From: Vreelandella sp042466685
GTDB taxonomy: Bacteria; Pseudomonadota; Gammaproteobacteria; Pseudomonadales; Halomonadaceae
Length of the DNA: 64,000 nt
NCBI RefSeq assembly: GCF_042466685.1
Contig: NZ_CP170448.1
Coordinates: 4,154,001 to 4,218,000 of the forward strand
Reading direction: 5' to 3'
Shown here: in pieces, positions 16,836-25,613 of the stretch
Position numbering within the stretch: position 1 is the first letter of the stretch
Layout of the letters: every line of letters starts with the position of its first letter
The notes under the pieces: model-generated
The model's database searches: none
What the model was told of the DNA's origin: nothing
The model's input: the letters and a program-made list of their open reading frames with translations, nothing else
Translations under genes and position numbers: made by a program

Positions 16836-18534
16836 CGGCGACCTGCTGGTGGGGCACGTTCACCTCGATCAACGTAACGCCCGACTCTAACGCCTGGGTA
16901 TAAGCCGCTGCGAAGGCTTCCAGTGAGCTGGGCGCCGAGTAGCCAAGCCCAAACATCTTGGCGGCATACTCGAAGTTAAGCCCATGTGGCTGGCGATAAT
17001 AGCGCTCCAGCAGCTCCCCCTCTTTGGGCACCGGCAGCATATGAAAAATACTGCCGCCATCATTATTGAGAATAACCACCACCAGCGGCTGAGCCGCCTG
17101 CTTTAACAGCGCGAGGCTATTGAGATCATGCAGTGCGCTGGTATCTCCCAGCACAATGGTAGTGGGTTCTGAGCATGTGCAGCTGACGCCGTAGGCCGTG
17201 GCGATTAAGCCATCGATACCGGAGGCGCCGCGATTGGCCAATACCCGCAGCGGCGTTTGGCGATGCGCTCCCAGCATATTCATTAACCGTGCAGGCAGGC
17301 TGTTGCCGATAAATAGCTGCCCTTCCGCCAGTTGCGCTAGCTGGTGACAAACACCCAGCTCTGAGAAGGCCGCGCACTGCCCTTCTACAAACTGGCTGGT
17401 GCGGCGCTGAAGGCTATCCAACTGATGCCAAGGCGTTTGTTCGGAAATGTTCGGCAAGCCAGCTATAAAATCCGCGGGCGAGCTTATCAAACGGCGCTTA
17501 ACGCAGTAATCAGGATCAAGCCGTAGGGGCAGCGGATCAACCAGCCAGACATCCTGCCAGGGCTGTTGGGCAATAAACTGCGTGAGTCGCTTGGAAATTA
17601 ACCGTCCACCAAACTGCAGCACCACCTCTGCCTTAGCCAGTTCCGCGCTAAAGCGTTCGTCATGGAGCGCCAAATCAAAATGGATCAGGTTATGAGGATC
17701 AAAACGCACCTGGCTCTGCACATCCGCCAGTAGCGGCCAGCCCAGTTGCTTGGAGAGCGCTACCACTTGCTGCGCCTGTTGCGGGTCATCAATGCTACCC
17801 GCGACGATAATTCCGCGCTGCTGGGCAAATGCTTCCCATACATCACTAAGCGCTGGAATGGTGGCGCTTGCCTGTCCAACACCCCATGACCAATCACTCC
17901 AAGGCGCGGAATCCTTCAGCCAGCGCCCCAGCGGGGCGAGATAGTCACTGGCATCCACCACGCATTCGCCGGGGTAAAGAGGCTCGCGGTAACGGCAGTT
18001 GATATGGATGGGGCCAGGGGTGCGGCGCTGCTGATCAACCGCTTGATCAATCGTGCTGAGGAGAAACGCTGCTTTTATCTCAGCATCTGGCGTTGGCAGG
18101 TCGTGGTGAACAGTCGTGTGGCGGGAGAAGATATCCCGTTGGTCAATGGCCTGGTTGCTACCGTTATCCAGCAGCTCAATGGGGCGGTCGGCAGAGAGCA
18201 CAATCAGCGGCACACCGAGCAGGTTGGCTTCTACCACCGCCGGGTAGAGATTCGCCACGGCGGTGCCAGAAGTCGTAATCACCACCACGGGGCGATGACT
18301 GCCCCGGGCAATACCCAGTGCCATAAACCCCAGCCCCCGCTCGTCAAAATGGCAGTGGCAGCGTAGCCCGGCATGCTCGCTGGCGACCATGGTCAACGGC
18401 GATGAGCGAGAGCCGGGCGCCAGCACCACATCGCGCACGCCTAAGCGGTGGAGTTCTTCCAAAATCAGCGCCGCCCACACATGATTAAAGGTGGCATGCG
18501 CTTGCGCAAAACCGCTCGATGTAGAAGCTGTCAT
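16783..18534 (-). CDS. menD: SEPHCHC synthase (2-oxoglutarate-isochorismate adduct)
   Basis: 583-residue thiamine-diphosphate enzyme (E. coli MenD 556). N-terminal VLAPGSRSSPLTM and CHFDERGLGFMALGIARGSHRPV are the MenD isochorismate/ThDP signatures; the C-terminal ThDP-Mg motif runs from GDTSALHDLNSL to NNDGGSIFHMLP. Condenses isochorismate and 2-oxoglutarate with loss of CO2. The start is 5 bp after the menF stop. Complete, all motif blocks present. Confidence 0.95.
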   Translation of the reverse strand: MTASTSSGFAQAHATFNHVWAALILEELHRLGVRDVVLAPGSRSSPLTMVASEHAGLRCHCHFDERGLGFMALGIARGSHRPVVVITTSGTAVANLYPAVVEANLLGVPLIVLSADRPIELLDNGSNQAIDQRDIFSRHTTVHHDLPTPDAEIKAAFLLSTIDQAVDQQRRTPGPIHINCRYREPLYPGECVVDASDYLAPLGRWLKDSAPWSDWSWGVGQASATIPALSDVWEAFAQQRGIIVAGSIDDPQQAQQVVALSKQLGWPLLADVQSQVRFDPHNLIHFDLALHDERFSAELAKAEVVLQFGGRLISKRLTQFIAQQPWQDVWLVDPLPLRLDPDYCVKRRLISSPADFIAGLPNISEQTPWHQLDSLQRRTSQFVEGQCAAFSELGVCHQLAQLAEGQLFIGNSLPARLMNMLGAHRQTPLRVLANRGASGIDGLIATAYGVSCTCSEPTTIVLGDTSALHDLNSLALLKQAAQPLVVVILNNDGGSIFHMLPVPKEGELLERYYRQPHGLNFEYAAKMFGLGYSAPSSLEAFAAAYTQALESGVTLIEVNVPHQQVADDLKSLGAAVRGASREL

Positions 18535-18539
18535 ATGTG

Positions 18540-19862
18540 TTATCCCATCCCTAGCAGCGACATAATATCGGCGATTTTAGTATCCAGCTCCCGCCACTCT
18601 TCGTCCGGCTGGGAGCCCGCCACGATGCCCGCACCGGCATAGAGCCGGATCATTTCTGAATCGATATGGGCGCAGCGAATAGTCACGGCGAGGTCGCTAC
18701 TGGCGTGGCTGATTCTCCCGAACACCCCGGAGTACCAACCGCGTTGATGGCGCTCATGCTGACGAATAAACGCTAGCGCTGACTCGCGAGGAACGCCGCC
18801 CACCGCCGGCGTCGGTGGCAGTGAGGAGAGCAAAGAGTGGTCGGTGACGCTATGGTGTAATTCGGCGTGGATCAGTCGGCGAATATGCTGCACCGAGCGC
18901 AGCTTAACAATATGCGCCTCGCCCATTTGGACTTGTGAAGAAAGCAGCTCCAGCTGGGTCAGGAGTTGCTGATAAACGCACTGGTTTTCCAGCGTGTTTT
19001 TCTTATCACCCAGTAGCTCAGCGGCAAGCGCTTGGTCTTGTGCGGCATCACGACCACGGCGTGTTGTACCCGCTAGCGCCTCGGTGGTTAAGTGCCTGCC
19101 TTTACGCTTATATAGCTGCTCGGGAGGGCAGCCAATGAATGCCTCGCTCGGTGTCAATTGGACGCCAAAGTGAAAGCAGTCGACAGCGCCCGACTGCCAG
19201 CGTGACAACAGCGCCCAGGGATTGGGGGGTTGCGGTGTGGTCAGCCGTGTTTCACGAGAAAGCACCACCTTGGGCGTATGCACTAGGTGGTCGGGGTTCG
19301 TCACCAGCCCCACCCAAGCCGCCCACTCCTGTTGGGAGGGGCGGTCTTCACGCTGGTAAACCAGAGGGTGCAGGCGAGGCAGCGGCTGCTCTGCTGCCAA
19401 GGCGTCTAAACAGGCATGAGCCTGGGCAATTTCGGCACTGGGGAAGCGGTCATCGAAACGTAGATTCAGTGACAGCGTCGCGACTCCTTGGTGACGTTTC
19501 AGCTCGATGCGCGGCAGCAAAAAGTGGCAGGCTGGAAAGTGCTCCCAACCCGGCGTGCCAGGGTCAAAGGCCATGCCGCCAAAAAAGTCGGGCTGATGGC
19601 CGCCAATATCGTTCAGCGCAACAAGATCAGCCTTCAATGCCGCTAGAGATTCAAAGGCGTTAACAGCCCCCAGCGTCGCATACTCAACGGCACCCACATC
19701 ACGTGATTGCCAGTAGAGACGGGGATAAACGCGCTGCATGTTTAGCCACCCCATCATGTCGTTCACCTGACACGGGGTACTTAAGCGGATAACCCCTTTC
19801 TGGGCGGCATCACAAAGCGTAGCAAGCTGATGCCTGAGGGCTTCAATAGGGTTAGAGTGCAT
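18540..19862 (-). CDS. menF: Isochorismate synthase
   Basis: 440 residues (E. coli MenF 431). N-terminal domain with FFGGMAFDPG, then the chorismate-binding domain: KVVLSRETRL (general base Lys), GCPPEQLYKRKGRHLTTEALAGTT, IVKLRSVQHIRRLIHAEL and GGVPRESALAFI. Converts chorismate to isochorismate as first committed step to menaquinone. Entry to siderophore synthesis (EntC) is an alternative, but menD and menH follow directly in one operon, so MenF is preferred. Confidence 0.92.
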   Translation of the reverse strand: MHSNPIEALRHQLATLCDAAQKGVIRLSTPCQVNDMMGWLNMQRVYPRLYWQSRDVGAVEYATLGAVNAFESLAALKADLVALNDIGGHQPDFFGGMAFDPGTPGWEHFPACHFLLPRIELKRHQGVATLSLNLRFDDRFPSAEIAQAHACLDALAAEQPLPRLHPLVYQREDRPSQQEWAAWVGLVTNPDHLVHTPKVVLSRETRLTTPQPPNPWALLSRWQSGAVDCFHFGVQLTPSEAFIGCPPEQLYKRKGRHLTTEALAGTTRRGRDAAQDQALAAELLGDKKNTLENQCVYQQLLTQLELLSSQVQMGEAHIVKLRSVQHIRRLIHAELHHSVTDHSLLSSLPPTPAVGGVPRESALAFIRQHERHQRGWYSGVFGRISHASSDLAVTIRCAHIDSEMIRLYAGAGIVAGSQPDEEWRELDTKIADIMSLLGMG

Positions 19863-19890
19863 AGTTCGCCTGTTAGGCCAGCCTTTTCAA

Positions 19891-20394
19891 TTACCTGCTG
19901 GCGACCGCTGGGTACCTTAAGCCTAGCTTCTTCTTGATATAGGGTAGCACCCAGCGATCGCCGCCAAGCCGACCGGCATTGGCGCCTGCTACCAGCAAAA
20001 AGAACGTCAGTGCAATCATCCATGGATTGGTAGACACCGTGCCCGCCATCAAAAAGGACATGTTCATCACAATGGCGAAAAACGCAGCAAACGAGGTCAA
20101 CACACCAACGATTAAACCCAGGCCAACCAACACCTCCCCTAGCGGTATAATGACGTTAATAACATCCGCATAGGGCAGCGCGAAATTCTCAAGGAAGGCG
20201 ACATAATTAGGGTAAACCGCGCTTCCTTCTCGCATCACGGGATTGGCCACGGCATTGCTTAGAAAGCCTTCAGCATTAAAACCACCGGTTATCTTTCCGA
20301 TGCCAAGCGTCAGCCAAGTGATACCTAAATAGAGCCGTAGCAGTAACCAAACTACCGCCATATATTTGTTATGTCTAAATAAGTCGCCAATCAT
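19891..20394 (-). CDS. DoxX/DoxD-like membrane protein
   Basis: 167 residues with four TM segments in the DoxX arrangement: LRLYLGITWLTLGIGKI, the loop YADVINVIIPLGEVLVGLGLIVG and the end ANAGRLGGDRWVLP, which is the typical C-terminal motif (GR.GLD..L). The long loop between TM1 and TM2 (YPNYVAFLENFALPYA) resembles the DoxD part of thiosulfate:quinone oxidoreductase small subunits. It is 28 bp upstream of menF on the same strand and faces menA, so a link to the quinone pool is plausible. Exact role unknown. Confidence 0.75.
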   Translation of the reverse strand: MIGDLFRHNKYMAVVWLLLRLYLGITWLTLGIGKITGGFNAEGFLSNAVANPVMREGSAVYPNYVAFLENFALPYADVINVIIPLGEVLVGLGLIVGVLTSFAAFFAIVMNMSFLMAGTVSTNPWMIALTFFLLVAGANAGRLGGDRWVLPYIKKKLGLRYPAVASR

Positions 20395-20452
20395 CGCGTA
20401 AACTCCTACTCAAGGGGTGCTTGCAGTGTGGGACAAGATGACGCGGCATATT

Positions 20453-20466
20453 TTGACGTAGATCTA
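20453..20466. promoter_or_regulatory. Second FNR/ANR-like site, between doxX-like gene and menA
   Basis: TTGACGTAGATCTA matches TTGAT-N4-ATCAA at 8 of 10 positions. It lies in the middle of the divergent 20395-20536 region, 59 bp before the DoxX-like gene and 71 bp before the menA ATG. It shares the TTGACGT half with the frd site. Weak by itself; supported by the same kind of gene on both sides. Confidence 0.35.
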
Positions 20467-20536
20467 CTTTTTAGCAGTTAATCATACATTGCCGAATGTT
20501 TATTAAATGACAATGGTCAACAGGAATATCGACGTA

Positions 20537-21463
20537 ATGGAACAAAACAGTAAGCGCCGCTACTACCAAGCATGGCTGTTAGCCGCACGCCCTCGCACGC
20601 TACCGCTGGCATGCGCTTCTATTCTTTTGGGTACTGGGCTAGCAGCGAGCGTGGATGCCTTTAATGGTGCGGTGCTTGTGCTCGCCCTGCTGACCGCCAT
20701 TGCGCTCCAAGTGCTGTCTAATCTAGCCAACGATTACGGTGATGCCGCATCCGGCGCCGATGATGATCAGCGCATAGGCCCTGCACGGGCGGTCTCGTCT
20801 GGTTTGCTTAGCGCCGAAACAATGCGCAAAGGAATGGTGGTTGCGGCCCTCACTGCCGCGTTATTGGGGCTGTTATTACTGCTTGCCGCCTTCGGAAACC
20901 AGTGGGGGCAGATTCTCACCTTTATACTGCTAGGGGCGGCTGCGCTATTGGCAGCAGTCACCTACACCGTTGGGCTAGGCGGAACACCGTATGGCTACCG
21001 AGGGCTAGGTGATATTGCGGTCTTTGTGTTTTTCGGACTGCTCGGTGTGTTGGGCACCTACTACCTCCACGTACAGCACTTAAGCTGGCTGCCGTTGCTC
21101 CCCGCCGCCGCATGCGGGCTACTGGCGACCGCCGTGCTCAATGTGAATAACGTGCGCGATATTGAAAGTGATGCACGTAACGGCAAGATCACCCTGGCGG
21201 TGCGGCTAGGGCGCGCTAACGCGATTAACTACCACTGGGCGCTGCTGGGCATGACGCTGCTGCTTACCTTGATCTATTTGGTTGCCCTGCCGGTACCGCT
21301 GTTAGGGTGGAGCTGCCTGCTGGTGGCCAAACCGCTTTCTGATGCCGCCAGAACATTAAACCTTAGCCGTGATGGCGAGATTCTGACCGGCATGCTGAAG
21401 AAAACAGCCATTTCAACCCTGCTTTACAGCGTGCTGCTGTCTATTGGCTTGGCGCTGTTTTAA
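20537..21463 (+). CDS. menA: 1,4-Dihydroxy-2-naphthoate octaprenyltransferase
   Basis: 308 residues from ATG at 20537 (in-frame starts further up at 20507 and 20513 exist). UbiA superfamily with about eight TM. The first Asp-rich motif is NLANDYGDAASGADDDQRIGP, almost the E. coli MenA sequence; the second is NNVRDIESDARNGKITLAVRLG. Attaches the polyprenyl chain to DHNA and gives demethylmenaquinone. Completes menA, B, C, D, E, F and H in this window; the DHNA-CoA thioesterase (menI) is not here, and the methyltransferase UbiE is normally shared with ubiquinone. Confidence 0.93.
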   Translation: MEQNSKRRYYQAWLLAARPRTLPLACASILLGTGLAASVDAFNGAVLVLALLTAIALQVLSNLANDYGDAASGADDDQRIGPARAVSSGLLSAETMRKGMVVAALTAALLGLLLLLAAFGNQWGQILTFILLGAAALLAAVTYTVGLGGTPYGYRGLGDIAVFVFFGLLGVLGTYYLHVQHLSWLPLLPAAACGLLATAVLNVNNVRDIESDARNGKITLAVRLGRANAINYHWALLGMTLLLTLIYLVALPVPLLGWSCLLVAKPLSDAARTLNLSRDGEILTGMLKKTAISTLLYSVLLSIGLALF

Positions 21464-21677
21464 GTCTTAGTTAGCACTTAACAGCCGCCTAGCTCAAAAC
21501 AGATCCACACTCTGGCGACCATGAAATCAGGTGCAGGGAAAATCCCAGCTTACTTAGGTAAACTAAGCCGCTCTAAATACGCCAACCGTACGAGTGTCTG
21601 CCTCAGTTGCCACTCTTCGGCACTAACTTTTGCAACACTTGTTGACAATATGCCTTCCATATCAAGGATGATGAAAT

Positions 21678-23273
21678 ATGACGTCTGAAATTTCTACACA
21701 GCTCTCTTTCACTAAATTTAAGCAAGACCTTATAAAAAAAGACAAACGTAGATTGCTGAGCTGGGCCAATTATGAACTTTATGTTGCCTTTCATCGCCAT
21801 GAGTCGGGACAAGAAGCTCCAGCGTTGCTACAAGGAGAGAATGAAGCTCGATACATTGCAGCCAACGACCAAGAAACCCTACAACGTTTTTTAACTAACG
21901 CAAAATTTGCTGATGGTAGTGATCTCCTCATCAAGGCGCTGCCCCTCGCCGAGCTAGCTCGCAACGCCCATCTTTACAACTTGAGCATACAACTCATCGA
22001 CAAGGAAGATCGTCTGACGATTGGGGGAGCCTTAATGCAGCTATTCGGCATAACGGCGATCCTGAAAGATGATGGGGGCAACGAAGTCATATACGAGGCC
22101 GATGCCTTCTTTTTCGAACCTGAGGGTGGCGCTGAAACCTTACCCTACGGTGCTGTTCAGCACTGGCGCGATATCGAACTCGAGTACACTTCTACCCAGG
22201 AACCAAGCGAGATTAAGTCGCTATACGTATTCGATGACCAACTAGATTGGAACAACCCTCACTTTCCTGAACTACCCGAAAATGCGAAGGCACTAAGCGA
22301 GCTATCCTCCAGCGCTAAGGCCTTTTTCGAGCATATAAGGGTGCCACCGCTAATGGGTTGGGAGGAAAAGCCTGCAACGCCACACGTGCCGGAATCTCCC
22401 TATCAGAACAGTCTGCTGGGAGCAGACAACCACGGCGCCTTCAACGTGCTGCGTGCCATGGTCGATAAAAATATTGTGCCGGCTGCCAACGACATTGTTC
22501 TGACGATCACCAAAGATTCCAAGCATGGTGACGAGCCTACCGACAGCCCCGAGCGCTGGGAAATACAAATCCGTTTCACAACGCCTTTAGGATTTAATGC
22601 CGTCTTCAGTCCAGACTGGGTCGAAGCTTCTCTATGCAAAGCCAATAAGGAACTACCCGATAACACAGGTACCCACCTCGCCAGCGAGAAACTACGCGAG
22701 CGTATCGTCAATCATCTTGCCTGGAACTTCTTTCAGCATGGACGCAGCTTCGTAAAGACACTCTTTAGTACAGATCTCCAAGGGTTACTACCTGGCTTCA
22801 TTATCAACAGCTATGGGCCTTTTCAGCCTGATTACACGGATGAACGGTTTCCCTGTTTGGCACGCTTTCAGTGCGGTGAAAACGGAGTGCCGGTGCTTTT
22901 ACTGGGGCCAAATGAAAGCAACTACGTCTGTATGCCGTTGGCGTTCGAAGAGATACCCGAATCAGATGTCTCCCCACTGATTCCTCGCCGCAACGAACTA
23001 ATCAGCATGGAGTCAAAGAGTATGCTGCTTGCAGAGCGCTATGAGAGGTTGGTGATTCCCGCGTCTCTTATCGACTTCCCCGACCATTGGTATCAAGGGA
23101 TACGGGTCAGTAATCAATATCTCAAAGCCAAGTTTATCTTCGGCATGCGCCTCAACACCCTGATGACCGAAATAGAGAACGAAAAAGCGACCGCTGCAGG
23201 TTCCTCGCTCAAATGGATAGTAGCGGGCTGCGCGGCGGCGCTTATTGGCGTGATGGTAGTGATGAACTTATAA
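21678..23273 (+). CDS. 531-residue tail-anchored protein, unknown
   Basis: I do not recognise this protein. Residues 1-510 are soluble and acidic with an N-terminal helical part (FTKFKQDLIKKDKRRLLSWANYEL) and no obvious catalytic motif; the last 20 residues (LKWIVAGCAAALIGVMVVMNL) form one TM, so it is a C-terminally anchored inner membrane protein facing the cytoplasm. Single gene between the convergent menA and the small monooxygenase, more AT-rich than both. The 214-bp gap before it (21464-21677) shows a small hairpin GCTTACTTAGGTAAACTAAGC near 21550-21570 and no other gene. Confidence 0.6.
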   Translation: MTSEISTQLSFTKFKQDLIKKDKRRLLSWANYELYVAFHRHESGQEAPALLQGENEARYIAANDQETLQRFLTNAKFADGSDLLIKALPLAELARNAHLYNLSIQLIDKEDRLTIGGALMQLFGITAILKDDGGNEVIYEADAFFFEPEGGAETLPYGAVQHWRDIELEYTSTQEPSEIKSLYVFDDQLDWNNPHFPELPENAKALSELSSSAKAFFEHIRVPPLMGWEEKPATPHVPESPYQNSLLGADNHGAFNVLRAMVDKNIVPAANDIVLTITKDSKHGDEPTDSPERWEIQIRFTTPLGFNAVFSPDWVEASLCKANKELPDNTGTHLASEKLRERIVNHLAWNFFQHGRSFVKTLFSTDLQGLLPGFIINSYGPFQPDYTDERFPCLARFQCGENGVPVLLLGPNESNYVCMPLAFEEIPESDVSPLIPRRNELISMESKSMLLAERYERLVIPASLIDFPDHWYQGIRVSNQYLKAKFIFGMRLNTLMTEIENEKATAAGSSLKWIVAGCAAALIGVMVVMNL

Positions 23274-23341
23274 CGCTTTGTCGCCTGGATAACACGTGCA
23301 TCACTTGCTTGTTGTCCAGCGCAAACGTTATTGGCTATGGC

Positions 23342-23647
23342 TTAAAGCACCACTTCATAACCTTCAAACTTGGGTGGGCCAAGATAAATACCTTCGGGAG
23401 ATTTAGCATTGGCGTGAGCTTTGCGGAACGCGTCTGACTTGGTCCAGTCGCGAAAGGCTTCTTCCGACTCCCACACGCTGTGGGAGATAAACACGGTGTG
23501 ATCTTCCTGGCTTTCACCCTGCAGCATTTTAAATTGCTTAAAGCCCGGCACTTCATCCAGGTGAGAATCGCGGTTACGCCACACCTCTAAAAAATCCTCT
23601 TCGCGGCCTGGGGCAATTCGAAAACGGTTCATGGCGATATACATCAT
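23342..23647 (-). CDS. Antibiotic biosynthesis monooxygenase-fold protein (HmoA/IsdG-like)
   Basis: 101 residues from ATG at 23647, chosen for the TAGGAGAGTA ribosome binding site; the frame is open up to 23740. ABM ferredoxin-like fold: MNRFRIAPGREEDFLEVWRNR start, FKQFKMLQG, the heme-degrading family motif HTVFISHSVWESEEAFRDWTKSDAF.KAH, and a short C-terminal GPPKFEGYEVVL. The W-x-S-E-E-A-F-x-x-W-x-x-S-x-x-F-x-x-A-H pattern is typical of heme oxygenase-like HmoA/HmoB proteins. Role in heme breakdown is inferred from the family. Confidence 0.8.
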   Translation of the reverse strand: MMYIAMNRFRIAPGREEDFLEVWRNRDSHLDEVPGFKQFKMLQGESQEDHTVFISHSVWESEEAFRDWTKSDAFRKAHANAKSPEGIYLGPPKFEGYEVVL

Positions 23648-23794
23648 TACTCTCCTACGGGTTTGTTCCTGCAGAGTTGATCCTGCTGGGTTGGCTCTGT
23701 TGGGTTGATTTGGCAAACGGTAGCTTGATGGTAACGTCACATTTCAGTGGCGAATAGACTTAGCGGCGAATAGCCCTCAACCGCAAGGTACGGC

Positions 23795-25384
23795 ATGGCT
23801 AAGGCACCTATCCAGATTGTTTGGTTCAAACGCGATTTACGTATTCATGATCATGCGCCGCTTGCCAACGCCGCCATGGCAGGCCCAGTACTGCCCGTAT
23901 TTGCCATTGAACCCGGCCAGTGGCAAGCGCCGGATAGTGCCCTGCGCCACTGGCAGTTTGCCGCGGACTCACTGATAGACCTTTCAAACGCATTGGAAAC
24001 ATTGGGCCTGCCACTGTGCATTTGGCAAGGCGATATTGTCGATTTATTAACCGCTTTGAAAGCACGCTATGGGGAGTTTGCCCTTCACTCGCATGAAGAG
24101 ACCGGCAACGCCTGGAGCTTTGCCCGCGATCTTAGCGTCAAGGCATGGTGCCAACAGCAAGGCGCGCCATGGCATGAAACACGCCAGCACGGCGTAATAC
24201 GCGGCCTGAAATCCCGGGTGGCAGAGCGCGATGCATGGGAAAAACAGTGGGAAGCGTTAATGACCGCTCCTACCTTCTCAGCCCCACAAAACGCTCAAGC
24301 GGCCGAGGGGTGGCAAGACTTTCATCACATTGACGTTGAACAGCTTCACAGCCTGACGCTAGGGTTTGATACCACGCCTTGCCCCGAGCGGCAGCCAGGC
24401 GGGCGTAGCGAAGGCCGCGCCCTGTGGCGTAGCTTTATTGCCCAGCGCGGGCGGCGCTATCGCGGCTCGCTATCTAAACCGCTGCTGGCCTGGGAGTTTG
24501 GCTCGCGGCTTTCGCCCCATTTGGCCTGGGGCACCCTCTCCATGCGCGAAGTAGTGCAGTCACTGCGCCGCCAACGGAAAAAGCATTCGGAAGACACCGC
24601 TTGGTCGCGCTCGCTGCGCGCCTTCGCCTCCCGGCTTCACTGGCACTGCCACTTTATTCAGAAGCTCGAAAGTGAACCAAGCATCGAGTATCAAACGCTG
24701 CACCCAGCGTTGCGCGGCCTGCGGGAGCGCGACCCTGAACACCCCAATCTGATCGCCTGGAAGCGTGGCCAAACCGGCGTGCCGTTAGTGGATGCCTGTA
24801 TGCGCAGCCTGATCGCCACCGGCTGGATCAACTTTCGTATGCGCGCGATGCTGCTCTCTCACGCCACCTTTGGCCTTGGGCTGCACTGGTACGAACCTGC
24901 CCTGCACTTGGCGCGGCTTTTTACCGACTTCGAGCCCGGCATTCACTACCCCCAGGTGCAGATGCAGGCAGGTGCTACGGGCACCAACGCGCTGCGGGTG
25001 TATAACCCCATCAAACAGGCGGAGGATAATGACCCTAGCGGCGAGTTTGTCGCCCGATGGGTGCCAGAACTAACGCCACTGCCCCAGGAGTGGCGCGCTA
25101 AGCCTTGGGCGCTGCCGGAAAGTCTGCGACAACGATTCGGTTTTCAGCCTGGCGAGCACTACCCACTACCCAACGACTTTGAGTGTGAGGCGCGCCACTG
25201 GAAGAAGATGCTGTATGAGCTTCGCCGCACCCCGGACGCCAGAGACGCCAGAGACGCCAGCCAGGCCATTGTGAATAAGCTTGCTAGCCAGCGCCGGCCG
25301 CCCGCTCAGCGCGCTAAAAAAGCAAAACCCGCCAATCGCCAACAGCTTTCGCTGTTTGACGAGGGCGGGGTGGGGGATGGGTAG
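23795..25384 (+). CDS. Photolyase/cryptochrome family flavoprotein
   Basis: 529 residues. N-terminal antenna (photolyase) domain with IVWFKRDLRIHDHAPL, and C-terminal FAD domain with GTLSMREVVQSLRRQ, ASRLHWHCHFIQKLE, RSLIATGWINFRMRAML and NALRVYNPIKQAEDNDPSGEF. In E. coli PhrB the region before the STGTDA-like turn is GGWQWAA; here it is IHYPQVQMQAGATGTNA, so the flavin-proximal tryptophan seems to be missing. It may be a non-canonical subfamily rather than a CPD photolyase. The C-terminal tail is basic and ends KPANRQQLSLFDEGGVGDG; a diverged copy of that 3' end is found at 27767-27829. Confidence 0.85.
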   Translation: MAKAPIQIVWFKRDLRIHDHAPLANAAMAGPVLPVFAIEPGQWQAPDSALRHWQFAADSLIDLSNALETLGLPLCIWQGDIVDLLTALKARYGEFALHSHEETGNAWSFARDLSVKAWCQQQGAPWHETRQHGVIRGLKSRVAERDAWEKQWEALMTAPTFSAPQNAQAAEGWQDFHHIDVEQLHSLTLGFDTTPCPERQPGGRSEGRALWRSFIAQRGRRYRGSLSKPLLAWEFGSRLSPHLAWGTLSMREVVQSLRRQRKKHSEDTAWSRSLRAFASRLHWHCHFIQKLESEPSIEYQTLHPALRGLRERDPEHPNLIAWKRGQTGVPLVDACMRSLIATGWINFRMRAMLLSHATFGLGLHWYEPALHLARLFTDFEPGIHYPQVQMQAGATGTNALRVYNPIKQAEDNDPSGEFVARWVPELTPLPQEWRAKPWALPESLRQRFGFQPGEHYPLPNDFECEARHWKKMLYELRRTPDARDARDASQAIVNKLASQRRPPAQRAKKAKPANRQQLSLFDEGGVGDG

Positions 25385-25613
25385 TGGTTATGCTTGGCTA
25401 GACATCACTAGTTTCTTCGACAGAAGGAATAGCTGTATTGGAAAATCTGGCTATGTATTTGCGCTACGAAAAGGCCCCTTTTAGTTCGCCAGACTGCAGA
25501 TATTTTTAGTGAACTGCTTCAATAATGCCCCAGACTTTACCCACCCTGCGTCTTGTTTGAAGAGCGACCATCATGTTCGTACAAAGTTGGCAGGAAAGTG
25601 CCTAATGGGTCGA

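Noticed and set aside
19139..19663. Plus-strand open frame of 174 codons
   Set aside because: Antisense to menF, Arg/Pro/Ala-rich, no ribosome binding site; shadow of a well-supported gene.
23303..23346. Possible remnant of the menA 3' end after the 531-residue orphan (reads ITCLLSSANVIGYGL, against ISTLLYSVLLSIGLAL in MenA)
   Set aside because: Only a few residues agree in a hydrophobic stretch and the DNA needs several gaps. It would fit the duplicated-junction pattern but is too weak to call without an alignment score.
25500..25535. Possible gabT 3'-end remnant beside the photolyase (GAACTGCTTCAATAATG against GACTGCTCAATAATAC in gabT)
   Set aside because: Short match of about 13 bases; translation (GIIEAVH) does not follow GabT. 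Likely chance.
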